This document shows positions 14,371 through 21,079 of a stretch of 30,571 nt of DNA, in pieces. The DNA is from a virus, in IMG/VR virus record IMGVR_UViG_3300037258_000478, positions 1-30,571 of that record; one strand, written 5' to 3'. How positions within the stretch are numbered: position 1 is the stretch's first letter; the number at the start of each line of letters is the position of its first letter. Both the position numbers and the translations under genes were made by a program. Below the pieces are notes generated by a model. That model was not told where the DNA came from. It saw only the letters and a list, made by a program, of their open reading frames with translations, and ran no database searches.

Positions 14371-17291
14371 TTTTCGTTCGTCACCATCGCGATGACAGCG
14401 GCGCTGACATAGGCGGGATAAGGCGCCTGGGCGAGCAGGCACAGGCGTCCGTCCGTATTCCATTCGCCCGGCGCCGAGATCACCGGCTGGTCGTATTCGC
14501 TCCACACCGCGTTGGCGCCGACATCGCCACCGTCTTCCTCGAGCGGCAGCTCATCGAGCTTGTCGAAGCGCTGGCCGCTTTGCAGACCCTGCGCGTGCGT
14601 GTCGAACAACACCAGGCCGAGGTGGTCGATCTTTTTCTTTTGCGTCAGCGGCGAGCCCATTTGAGCTGCGTAAGCGAGCTTTGCCGACATGAACGGCGCG
14701 ACATAGCCAAAGCACGCAACAATGCTCGAGCTGGTGAGATTTTCCGGCAGCGCAATCGTGCCGCCGGAGACCACAAAGCTGCCGAGCCGCACCATGCGGC
14801 CCGACGGCTGCTGGTCGGCAAAGACTTCGGCCGTGAGGCCTTCATAGGCGGAAAGCCCCGGCATCGCCGACACCGGCGTGTCGTTGGCGTAACTCACGAC
14901 CGAGCCGGAAAGCCCCGCAACGATGTTTGAGGCCGTGGCCGCGCCCGGCAGGGTCGCTATGCCGCTGCCATTCGTTGTGACCGCGCCGAGCGATTTGCCG
15001 TCGGCCCAGATCTGCACCGACGTGTTTGGCAGGTGCGCGAGCGTGATGGTTGAAGCCGGCGCGCCCTGGTAGACGACATGCGAATCGAGCAGCTGGTTGA
15101 TGAGGCCGCCGGTGCAGTTGTCGCGCAGCGCCAGGCGCTCGATAAAGCGCCGCGGCGTGCCGTTGATGGTGCGCTTGACGACGAAATAAACCAGATCCTC
15201 GTAGCCGGTCGCCGACGGCAGCACGCAGACGTTCTCGATCGTGCCGAGCGTCGCGATGCGCCACCAGGCGACCACATCATCGTCAGGATCATACAACAGC
15301 GCCGCGCAGATGCCGTCCTTGCGCGGGAAATAACAGGCGGTGTCGGGCTGGCGCGCGACCGCGAGATCGTTGAAGCCCGGCTTGCCGATATCGAGATTGA
15401 GCCTGGTAAGATCGTGCGCGGCGTAGTCGAGGCCTTCGGCGTTGAAGCTGCGCCAGGAGAGTTCGTAGACGCGGCGACCCGACTGCTGGACGAAGATGCC
15501 GTCCTTGTCGATCTTGAGCGCCGGCAGCCGCGCCGCGCCTTGCGTCGAGCAGTCCTTGACCGAGAAATTCGTCGGCGTCATCGGCTCATCGAAACTCGAA
15601 GATCGCGCCGAGGAGATCGAGCCCTCGCGCCCGAACAGCGGCCGCGTCAGCGACAGCAGCCAGTTGACGCTGTCGACCGGGCCCTCGCCGAAGGTCTCGA
15701 TGATGGCGCCCGAATCGCCGAGATCGTTGCCCTGCAGATCCTGGACCGCGTAGCCCTCGTAATTGTTCGACTGCGAGAACCACATCTCGTCGCGGCCGGT
15801 CCAGACCAGGCGCCCCTCGTAGAAACCGACCGCGGTTGGGTAGCCGATGACGCCGGACCAGTCCTGCTCGAGCCAGTCGGTGGTTGCAGAGAGCGAAGAG
15901 AACGGCTCGAGGATCTCGATCTGCACCTGCGTTGGCGAGTTGTAGCCCTTCACTCGCACGATCGCGAAGCCGCCGCCGCCGGCGTAGTTCGAGATCACCG
16001 TGGCGTTGCCGCTTGTGTAGTTGCCGCCCTTGAAGCCGACGCGCTCCCAGGCGATGGCATTGTCGAGATCGGGCGAGCCGCCGCTGCCGCCGGTCGAGGA
16101 GCCGATGGTACCGTTACTGGTGACGCTCGAAACATCGGTAAAGCCCGAATCGGGGCCGTCGAATGAGCGCTGCAGCGTGATGGTGCCGACCCAGGTGCCC
16201 GAGACAGTCCAGCTGTAATTACGCGCGACCGTGCCGACGCCGGTCACCCGCACCGCCGGCGAGTAGGCGTTAGCGGCGCCGATCACCGTCTGGTAAAATT
16301 GACCGCTCGAGAACAGCTGGAACAGGCATTCTTGATGACCGGCCTCGAAGTAGGCGCGGTCGCTGGTGAGCGTGCCGTTGCCGTAATAGGCCGACGGCGT
16401 GAAGTTGGCGGTGATGCCGGGCGTCGTCTGAAACGGCCCGTTGCTCGAGCGATAGGACACAAACGACCAGCCGTGCGTCGAGCGCCGCTCGATCTTGTAT
16501 TGCTGCAGCCCGTAGGCGGCGGCAAAGATCACATCGCCGGATTGCGTCTGCCGCACCGTCGGCAGATCGTCGGCTCCCCACGGCGTTGCAATCTCGAGCA
16601 CGCCGGCGGCGTCGATCGTGACCGAGCTGAGCGTCTTTGCCCACGAGTCGGTCGAATCGATCTGCAGAAAAATATCGGTTGACGGCGTGCAGGTGAGAGC
16701 GTGCGTGCCGGTGTCGATCGTCGTCTGCTGGATGAGATCGGTGAGCCCGTCGGTCGAGCCGGCGCGCACGGTCACCGGGCCGTTACTCACGACCAGGCGG
16801 ATGCCGTGTTCCTTGCCAAAATCGCCGCCGGCAACGCTGATCTGCTGCTTGACGCGCGCCAGCGCACCGATCGGCGTACAGCTCAGCGTACAGACGCCGC
16901 CGGCGATGGTGACGGTCGCCCCGGAGGTGGTGTCGCTCGTGTCCCAGGAGCCACCGCCGGCAAAATTCGGATCGCTGATGGTGGTCGCGACCGAGGGCCT
17001 GGTGACGAGATCCTCATCGACCCAAAAGCGAACGGCGCTGGGTGTGAGCTCGAGGAGAGCCGTGTCGTTCTTGGAAAAGATAAAGGGCAAAATCCGCCCG
17101 GCCTGGTCGCCGAGCATTTCGCCGATGAACTCAAGACCGGGGCGCAAGCCCATCGGGCCGATGACGCGCGGCTCCCAATTGAGCTGACACTCGGCCGAGA
17201 GCTGCAGCTTGGCGACGTCGACACGGCCGAGCGCGTGCTTGCTCACCTCGCCGCGGTTAAAGGCGAGCAGAGGCTGATTGACGCGGGCCAT
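14367..17291 (-). CDS. Tail nozzle / tail tubular protein B-like
   Basis: A 974-aa protein beginning MARVNQPLLAFNRGEVSKHALGRVDVAKLQ, the typical opening (P...FNrGE.S..l.gR.D...y..a...l.N) of large podovirus nozzle or stabilisation proteins equivalent to T7 gp12. Family landmarks continue: GLRPGLEFIGE, ILPFIFSKNDTALLEL, and a beta-propeller-like core with GFYEGRLVWTGRDEMWFSQSNNYEGY. An insert of about 250 residues rich in Ser/Thr/Gly (about 100-390, with TLTSDRAYF and TITLQRSFDG) probably carries carbohydrate-binding-like beta domains. It would form the distal tail tube below the adaptor encoded just upstream, with a 7-nt gap. The downstream GNAT gene overlaps its stop. Confidence 0.88.
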   Translation of the reverse strand: MARVNQPLLAFNRGEVSKHALGRVDVAKLQLSAECQLNWEPRVIGPMGLRPGLEFIGEMLGDQAGRILPFIFSKNDTALLELTPSAVRFWVDEDLVTRPSVATTISDPNFAGGGSWDTSDTTSGATVTIAGGVCTLSCTPIGALARVKQQISVAGGDFGKEHGIRLVVSNGPVTVRAGSTDGLTDLIQQTTIDTGTHALTCTPSTDIFLQIDSTDSWAKTLSSVTIDAAGVLEIATPWGADDLPTVRQTQSGDVIFAAAYGLQQYKIERRSTHGWSFVSYRSSNGPFQTTPGITANFTPSAYYGNGTLTSDRAYFEAGHQECLFQLFSSGQFYQTVIGAANAYSPAVRVTGVGTVARNYSWTVSGTWVGTITLQRSFDGPDSGFTDVSSVTSNGTIGSSTGGSGGSPDLDNAIAWERVGFKGGNYTSGNATVISNYAGGGGFAIVRVKGYNSPTQVQIEILEPFSSLSATTDWLEQDWSGVIGYPTAVGFYEGRLVWTGRDEMWFSQSNNYEGYAVQDLQGNDLGDSGAIIETFGEGPVDSVNWLLSLTRPLFGREGSISSARSSSFDEPMTPTNFSVKDCSTQGAARLPALKIDKDGIFVQQSGRRVYELSWRSFNAEGLDYAAHDLTRLNLDIGKPGFNDLAVARQPDTACYFPRKDGICAALLYDPDDDVVAWWRIATLGTIENVCVLPSATGYEDLVYFVVKRTINGTPRRFIERLALRDNCTGGLINQLLDSHVVYQGAPASTITLAHLPNTSVQIWADGKSLGAVTTNGSGIATLPGAATASNIVAGLSGSVVSYANDTPVSAMPGLSAYEGLTAEVFADQQPSGRMVRLGSFVVSGGTIALPENLTSSSIVACFGYVAPFMSAKLAYAAQMGSPLTQKKKIDHLGLVLFDTHAQGLQSGQRFDKLDELPLEEDGGDVGANAVWSEYDQPVISAPGEWNTDGRLCLLAQAPYPAYVSAAVIAMVTNEK

Positions 17292-17298
17292 GAAGTCG

Positions 17299-17961
17299 TT
17301 AGGGGGTTAAAGAGCCGCCGGTCGGCGAATCGCCGCCCGGTCCCGGCAGGCCGACAGCAAAGCCGCGGCGCGATCGGACCCAGCTCGACATCGGCGCAAA
17401 GCCGACGGGATCGTTCATGGCGCAGTTTGCCGCCGCAACCGTCGCGGCCCGCTTTTCCTGTGCTACCAGGCCGGTCGGCCCATCGAGCAGCTCGGCTTTG
17501 CCGGTGATGCGCTTGCAGGTGCGCAGCGCAAGCCGCAGCGCGACGTAATCGGTGAAGGTCGCCGGCCATTCGCCGAGGTTCATGCCGTAGAGCGGATCGT
17601 TCGAATTATACTGGACAAAGACCGGCGTGATGTTGGTGTACCAATAGCCGGCCTCTTCCTTCATCTGGATCAGCGGCGGATCGAATGTCGGCACCGCCGA
17701 AAACGACCGGGTGCGGATCCAGTCGTCGGGGATCACAAACGCAAAGAGAAAGCCAAAGCCCGGCGTCACCGTGTTGGAAGCGTCGATCTGCACCGCGCGA
17801 TAGGCAAAATTCCACAGCTTGCGCTCGAGGCAGTAGGCGACCTCCTGGTCCCAATAGTCGTCGAGCACACGGCGCGGCTCGCGGTTCTCGGTCAAACTCT
17901 TTAGCCGGCCTTCGGCCAGGTGACCGAGCGCGAGATTGTAGAGGGTGAGCTTGTCGGTCAT
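17299..17961 (-). CDS. Tail tubular protein A-like adaptor
   Basis: A 220-aa protein of the podovirus gatekeeper/adaptor type (T7 gp11-like). Evidence includes LTLYNLALGHLAEGRLKSLTENREPRRVLDDYWDQEVAYCLERKLWNFA at residues 5-55, a typical N-terminal block in which a bundle of helices docks on the portal ring. YWYTNITPVFVQYNSNDP and WPATFTDYVALRLALRTCKRITG at about 105-160 also match the family. The expected length is 190-230 aa. The C-terminal 30 residues are Gly/Pro-rich and divergent. The ATG overlaps the upstream stop by four bases (ATGA). It should connect the portal to the nozzle protein encoded next. Confidence 0.87.
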   Translation of the reverse strand: MTDKLTLYNLALGHLAEGRLKSLTENREPRRVLDDYWDQEVAYCLERKLWNFAYRAVQIDASNTVTPGFGFLFAFVIPDDWIRTRSFSAVPTFDPPLIQMKEEAGYWYTNITPVFVQYNSNDPLYGMNLGEWPATFTDYVALRLALRTCKRITGKAELLDGPTGLVAQEKRAATVAAANCAMNDPVGFAPMSSWVRSRRGFAVGLPGPGGDSPTGGSLTP

Positions 17962-18182
17962 TTATAGCTGCCCTCCGCAAGCGTGCGCATCTCGCGCTTG
18001 AACAGCCGGCACCACATGTCCTCGCCGATCTCGCCGGCGACCAGCTCGCAGCTGCCAGTCTCGCCGTCGTCTTTGGCTTCGATAAAATGCCGGCAGACGC
18101 CGCAGTGATCGCCGCCGAGCTTGTAGCCAACGGCAGACTTGAGTTTCTTGCCGGCGTCGCCTTTTGCTTGCGGTGTTGCCAT
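17958..18182 (-). CDS. Four-cysteine HiPIP-like phage protein
   Basis: A 74-aa protein with four cysteines at 27, 30, 45 and 58: GGDHCGVCRHFIEA, GSCELVAG and MWCRLF. The order C-x2-C, then C, then W-C-x-L-F resembles small high-potential iron-sulfur-like proteins that recur in phage tail and head operons, so a 4Fe-4S or zinc site is plausible. No activity is known to me for the phage forms. The N-terminus is basic and lacks a clear signal peptide. Its ATG overlaps the upstream stop by one base (TGATG), and it overlaps the adaptor gene by four bases, so all three are likely translated together. Confidence 0.7.
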   Translation of the reverse strand: MATPQAKGDAGKKLKSAVGYKLGGDHCGVCRHFIEAKDDGETGSCELVAGEIGEDMWCRLFKREMRTLAEGSYK

Positions 18183-18364
18183 CAGCGACCTCCGGCGAGT
18201 GTCTCGCGCGCCTTGCGATAGGCGATCGCGGCAGCTTGCGCGGTCGCCTTTTTCATGCTGCGCGGCTTGGAGTTGCCGATGCGGCCGGTCTGCTTGAACG
18301 AGCGCAGCATCTCGCCGATGTTGGTCGATCGCGTCTTTGCGCTCGAGCCAGCCATCAGCGGCAT
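18182..18364 (-). CDS. Small basic phage protein (DUF6496-like)
   Basis: A 60-aa basic protein, starting at the ATG at 18364 (MPLMAGSSAKTRS), which has GAGGGAG 7 nt upstream and lies 1 nt after the previous stop. A longer upstream frame overlaps the previous gene and is less likely. The pattern IGEMLRSFKQTGRIGNSKPRSMKKATAQAAAIAYRKAR recalls small phage proteins with a Lys-rich patch followed by QAIAIALxxAR (DUF6496-type); this is a recalled resemblance. The role is unknown; its charge suggests nucleic-acid contact. Confidence 0.65.
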   Translation of the reverse strand: MPLMAGSSAKTRSTNIGEMLRSFKQTGRIGNSKPRSMKKATAQAAAIAYRKARETLAGGR

Positions 18365-18365
18365 G

Positions 18366-18650
18366 TCACTGCTCCCTCGATCCAGGCACCGTCTCGAGCG
18401 CGCGCCGCACGACGGGCGGTGAGACAATCTGCTGCATGATTGTCGCCTTGAGCATGTCGAGGCCGAGATTGAGCGAGGGCGTGAGATCCTCCTCGCCGCC
18501 GAACAGCACGCCGGGGCGGCCGTCCTCGCCGATCCTGATAATGCCGACGAGCTGCACGTCGCCGCGCTTGGCGTCGGCCAGGACCTTGGCCAGCGCCTGG
18601 CAGACCTTGTCGTTCGGCTTGCTGCCGCCGAAGATGACGCCGTCGGTCAT
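18366..18650 (-). CDS. Conserved small phage protein, unknown function
   Basis: A 94-aa protein: MTDGVIFGGSKPNDKVCQALAKVLADAKRGDVQLVGIIRIGEDGRPGVLFGGEEDLTPSLNLGLDMLKATI and on. The middle resembles short phage proteins with a helix, the segment (A/R)GDVxxVGI and a later helix with SPSLLxALExLK. It has no catalytic motif, membrane segment or signal peptide. It lies in the tight cluster between the terminator and the tail adaptor, 6 nt after its upstream neighbour. Confidence 0.65.
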   Translation of the reverse strand: MTDGVIFGGSKPNDKVCQALAKVLADAKRGDVQLVGIIRIGEDGRPGVLFGGEEDLTPSLNLGLDMLKATIMQQIVSPPVVRRALETVPGSREQ

Positions 18651-18656
18651 GGTGGC

Positions 18657-19208
18657 CTAGATCCGCAGCGCTTTTTGGTGGTCGATAATCCAGCGCCGCG
18701 CGTCTTCGTGATTGGGGAAGCTGGTCTTGACCCGAACGCCGGTCTTGCGGCTCTTGACGCAAACACCGTCGATCGGGTCGCGCACGATCTCAAACTCGGC
18801 TTCGACGCCTGGCGCTGCCGAATAGTCGGGGCGCTCGAGCTTGGAGACCTGCGACACGATCGCCCAATTCTGTCCGGCATCCCAGACCACGAGCTCCGCC
18901 CACCAGGCGCCGTCGCGGGCCACCGCGATGATGGTGTCGCCCATGCGCATGCGCTGCGACACGTTTGCCCAGAACTCGCGTTGCAGCAGGTTCTCGAAAG
19001 GTGTGCCGACCGGCGGCACGACCTCCCAGGTATTGAACTTGATGCCGGCCTCGCGCGCCCACAGTTCGTTGGCGAGCAGCGCCTGCACCGGCGGCTTGGG
19101 CGGCGCCGGGGGCGCCGGCGGATTGGCTGGCGCCGGCGCTTTGGTGTCGCCCTGCGTCGCGGCGGCGGCGGCCGCCTCGGAATTCTTGACAGTAGCGGAT
19201 TTCGCCAT
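18657..19208 (-). CDS. Conserved phage protein with Pro/Ala-rich N-terminus
   Basis: A 183-aa protein. Residues 1-42 are low-complexity Ala/Pro/Lys. The remainder is a compact domain: FNTWEVVPPVGTPFENLLQREFWANVSQRMRMGDTIIAVARDGAWWAELVVWDAG, then a C-terminal KTGVRVKTSFPNHEDARRWIIDHQKAL. This layout, with a 'W..Va..m..GD.I.v...dg...AeL.V' centre and a terminal segment with DARRW, recurs in podovirus head-tail regions, but I know no proven function. It is the first gene after the intrinsic terminator, with GAGAAAGG before its ATG, so it may depend on readthrough or a promoter I cannot see. Confidence 0.72.
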   Translation of the reverse strand: MAKSATVKNSEAAAAAATQGDTKAPAPANPPAPPAPPKPPVQALLANELWAREAGIKFNTWEVVPPVGTPFENLLQREFWANVSQRMRMGDTIIAVARDGAWWAELVVWDAGQNWAIVSQVSKLERPDYSAAPGVEAEFEIVRDPIDGVCVKSRKTGVRVKTSFPNHEDARRWIIDHQKALRI

Positions 19209-19224
19209 GATCGACCTTTCTCTC

Positions 19225-19262
19225 GGGAAAAGAAAAACGGGCGGCCCTGGCGGCCGCCCGTT
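19225..19262 (-). terminator. Intrinsic terminator after the capsid block
   Basis: The 11-bp perfect inverted repeat AACGGGCGGCC / GGCCGCCCGTT (19236-19246 and 19252-19262) has a 5-nt loop. Read on the minus strand, it is followed by TTTTTCTTTT. This is a textbook Rho-independent terminator for transcripts coming from the capsid gene and its companion. It recalls the T7 terminator placed just after the capsid gene. There is no comparable T-run on the plus strand. Confidence 0.85.
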
Positions 19263-19293
19263 CGATGCAATGAAGCGTTACCCGCTTAGACGA

Positions 19294-19563
19294 TCAGGTG
19301 ATCGCCGTCGGCGCCGCAACCGTTGCACCGGAACCTACGGTGACGACGGTCACTTGATAGCGCTTGTATTTCGGCCCGGTGGTCGCGACCACGTCGACGA
19401 GGTCGCCCACCTTCATGCCGCGTTTGTCACCGTCCGAAAAATACAGCGCGCCGGTGATAGTGGCATCGCTGTCGGCGGCGGTGGTGTAGTCCCAGCGCGC
19501 GGCAACGGTGTTGCCGATATGCTGGGTGGCGAGGTTCAGTTTGGTGCCATCATAGCCAGCCAT
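19294..19563 (-). CDS. Small capsid-companion protein
   Basis: An 89-aa beta-rich protein directly downstream of the capsid gene (12-nt gap, GGGGAGGG before the ATG) and directly upstream of the terminator. The pattern NLATQHIGNTVAARWDYTTAADSDATITGALYFSDGDKRGMKVGDLVDVV resembles small phage proteins with YFsDa..rGm.vGD.v next to capsid genes. A head decoration, stabilising or joining role is likely from position. Being co-transcribed with the capsid and sharing its terminator fits a high-copy virion protein. Confidence 0.75.
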   Translation of the reverse strand: MAGYDGTKLNLATQHIGNTVAARWDYTTAADSDATITGALYFSDGDKRGMKVGDLVDVVATTGPKYKRYQVTVVTVGSGATVAAPTAIT

Positions 19564-19575
19564 GCTGCCCTCCCC

Positions 19576-20415
19576 TTACGAGCTGACATACGCCGAGCCG
19601 TCGTGTTTCATCACGACGACGCCGGTGTTCTGCAGCAGTTTGCTTCCGAAGAAGCCGGTGGTCCGCGCCCACGAATAGTCCTGTTCCTCGTGATAGCCGG
19701 CGAGGGCTTGGAGATCGCCGGTATTCACCGCATGGCCGATCGCATTGCGATGATAGAGGAAGCAGTATTCAAGGCTGGTCCCCTTGCCCACGATATTCGG
19801 GTGGATGATCCAGTTGATGCCGGCCCAGCGGCGAAACCGCTTGGTCGGCATGTTGAACGGCGTGATCTCGACATACGTGGCTTTCGTATATTCCGGGATC
19901 TGCATCAGATACGCGTCGAAGGCGAAGCTGATGACGCCGAACATGTTGTCTTCTTCGTCGACGTCGACGGCATTGTTGCCGAGGATGGTCTTCGCTTTGA
20001 CAACGAGGTTGAGCGAAGCCGTCACCGCATTGCCGGTGGTCTGCGTTCCGTTCTGCAGCTCACCGAGAATGTCGCTGTCGACCTTGCGGTTCAACACCTT
20101 GCGGGTCGTCTGCTGCATGATCCTGCGACCATCGCCTTGCGACGCGAAGATATTGAACGAGGTTCTCCTCACCAGGTCATTCCACTCGACGAGAGTGGCG
20201 GTGAACTGGTTGAGGTCGTCGGCGCGGGCCGGGATAAGGCCGTTGACGCCGCGAGTGTTGGGGGTCGCTCCGCCAGAGTCAGCGACCAGGAACGTTGCCT
20301 GGTTGCCTTTGAAGGTGGCCTCGGTCAGGACCGAGTGGCGGAGGTACGACACACCTTGCTCGAAGCCCATGACCGCTTCCTTGCGGTATTGGACTTGAAA
20401 GGCGCTATCGGACAC
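19576..20415 (-). CDS. Major capsid protein
   Basis: A 279-aa protein that is the best capsid candidate: it follows portal and scaffold, and precedes the head-tail and tail genes. It contains DDLNQFTATLVEWNDLVRRTSFNIFASQGDGRRIMQQTTRKVLNRKVDSDILGELQ, then FGVISFAFDAYLMQIPEYTKATYVEI and WIIHPNIVGKGTSLEYCFLYHRNAIGHAV. This pattern is characteristic of HK97-fold capsids of Bordetella phage BPP-1-like podoviruses (recalled, not searched). The start is a GTG at 20415 with GGAG 7 nt upstream; no in-frame ATG lies nearby upstream. A stronger Shine-Dalgarno serves an out-of-frame ATG at 20438, described separately. Confidence 0.87.
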   Translation of the reverse strand: MSDSAFQVQYRKEAVMGFEQGVSYLRHSVLTEATFKGNQATFLVADSGGATPNTRGVNGLIPARADDLNQFTATLVEWNDLVRRTSFNIFASQGDGRRIMQQTTRKVLNRKVDSDILGELQNGTQTTGNAVTASLNLVVKAKTILGNNAVDVDEEDNMFGVISFAFDAYLMQIPEYTKATYVEITPFNMPTKRFRRWAGINWIIHPNIVGKGTSLEYCFLYHRNAIGHAVNTGDLQALAGYHEEQDYSWARTTGFFGSKLLQNTGVVVMKHDGSAYVSS

Positions 20416-20438
20416 GTGTGTGCTCCATTGTTGAGCAT
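20325..20438 (-). other. Out-of-frame leader ORF overlapping the capsid start (37 codons)
   Basis: On the minus strand AGGAGG sits 6-7 nt before an ATG at 20438, a better ribosome site than that of the capsid GTG 23 nt further on. The frame runs 37 codons (MLNNGAHTCPIAPFKSNT...) and stops inside the capsid gene. Its protein has no recognisable features. It may act as a translated leader that delivers ribosomes to the capsid start, or the match may be chance. Confidence 0.35.
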
Positions 20439-20454
20439 CGTCGTGCCTCCTGTT

Positions 20455-20600
20455 CGGTTGTCCGCGAGCGCGCGCACGGCGCGGTTATCCGCGCTAAGCG
20501 CGCGGGCCGCATGCGTCGTCATCGGGCCTAGTGGGTTGGCGGGTGAAACGCGCTCAGTGTCGGGCCGCTTGCAGCGGTTATCCGGCGAGACGCGCGAATT
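20455..20600 (-). repeat. Three-copy CGGTTRTCCG repeat in the capsid leader
   Basis: On the plus strand CGGTTGTCCG (20455), CGGTTATCCG (20482) and CGGTTATCCG (20575) share a common core, each followed by GCG-rich sequence. The last two form an exact 11-bp repeat, GCGGTTATCCG, 93 bp apart. On the minus strand they read CGGAYAACCG. They lie between the antisense Tat gene and the capsid start, where an operator or transcription control would be expected. Confidence 0.5.
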
Positions 20601-20627
20601 GGATTAAGAAGCGGAGACCTTAAGCGC

Positions 20628-20723
20628 CTAGCGCAGCTCCGGCTCGTCGATCAGGCAAAACGCGATGACGCTGTGCCCCGAGGCGTCTTTGATTTGGGCG
20701 TTATTGAAGTACAAGGCGCCCAT
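20628..20723 (-). CDS. Possible 31-aa ORF or remnant gene, unknown
   Basis: A 31-codon frame from the ATG at 20723 to TAG. It reads MGALYFNNAQIKDASGHSVI and continues with AFCLIDEPELR, which is plausible protein composition rather than GC-frame noise. The frame stays open further upstream under the plus-strand gene, so it may be the tail end of an older minus-strand gene interrupted by the insertion. No Shine-Dalgarno precedes the ATG. A genuine small protein, a remnant, or chance are all possible. Confidence 0.25.
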   Translation of the reverse strand: MGALYFNNAQIKDASGHSVIAFCLIDEPELR

Positions 20724-20731
20724 CGTGCAAT
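20704..20731 (+). promoter_or_regulatory. Weak promoter candidate for the antisense gene
   Basis: TTGAAG (20704-20709) and TGCAAT (20726-20731) are 16 nt apart and each match four of six sigma-70 consensus bases. They would start transcription about 55 nt before the plus-strand Tat-signal gene. The match is weak, and this is the best candidate rather than a firm call. Confidence 0.22.
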
Positions 20732-20791
20732 CGTATTTTGCAACCGGTTGCTGGGATTGCGGTGACCGGCCCGTCGCGCTAGAAGCGCGCC

Positions 20792-21079
20792 ATGGACCGG
20801 CGGAAATTCATCAAAGCCATTGCGGCGGCGGCCGCGATCGGCAGCAATCCAATCGAAGCGATCGCGCCACCGCTCTACGGTTGGAGCCCGGGAATGGGCG
20901 TTACACCAGCCATGGCCAAAGCCACGGTTGTCCATTCTGCTTTTTTCGACGGGTCGTGGTGGGTCGTGTTCGATGATTTGCCGAACGCAGTTTGGCGGAT
21001 CCCAGAACGATTTAGCGACACAGCCATTCTACCAGGCGACAAGTTTGCCATTCCCTCGCGCCCATCGCCATTGAACTAG
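20792..21079 (+). CDS. Small protein with Tat-type signal peptide (moron candidate)
   Basis: A 95-aa protein and the only convincing plus-strand gene in the window. It starts MDRRKFIKAIAAAAAIGS: a twin-arginine motif (DRRKFIK, matching x-R-R-x-F-hydrophobic-K) followed by a short weakly hydrophobic helix. A possible signal cleavage follows A-M-A at residue 42. The mature part would be about 53 residues (VVHSAFFDGSWWVVFDDLPNAVWRIPERF...), aromatic-rich, with no family I recognise. Its composition looks less GC-rich than its neighbours, and only weak AGAAG precedes the ATG. An own-strand gene dropped into a late operon is typical of phage morons, which often act on the host envelope in the lysogen. 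Its TAG shares CTAG with the stop of the gene on the other strand. Confidence 0.6.
   Translation: MDRRKFIKAIAAAAAIGSNPIEAIAPPLYGWSPGMGVTPAMAKATVVHSAFFDGSWWVVFDDLPNAVWRIPERFSDTAILPGDKFAIPSRPSPLN

Larger units (their letters stand above)
20416..20791. other. Intergenic region upstream of the capsid gene
   Basis: This 376-bp gap is the longest without a confident gene. It holds the three CGGTTRTCCG repeats, short GC-rich hairpins on the minus strand (CCGCTGCAAGCGG; CGCGCTTAGCGCG) without T-runs, a possible 31-codon frame on the minus strand at 20628-20723, and a weak plus-strand promoter-like pair. No RNA gene or clear terminator is visible. Confidence 0.6.

Noticed and set aside
18841-20607. 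588-codon plus-strand frame
   Set aside because: It runs antisense through two genes, the terminator and the capsid gene. Its translation is Arg/Gly/Asp-rich with no motif, as expected of GC-rich shadow frames.
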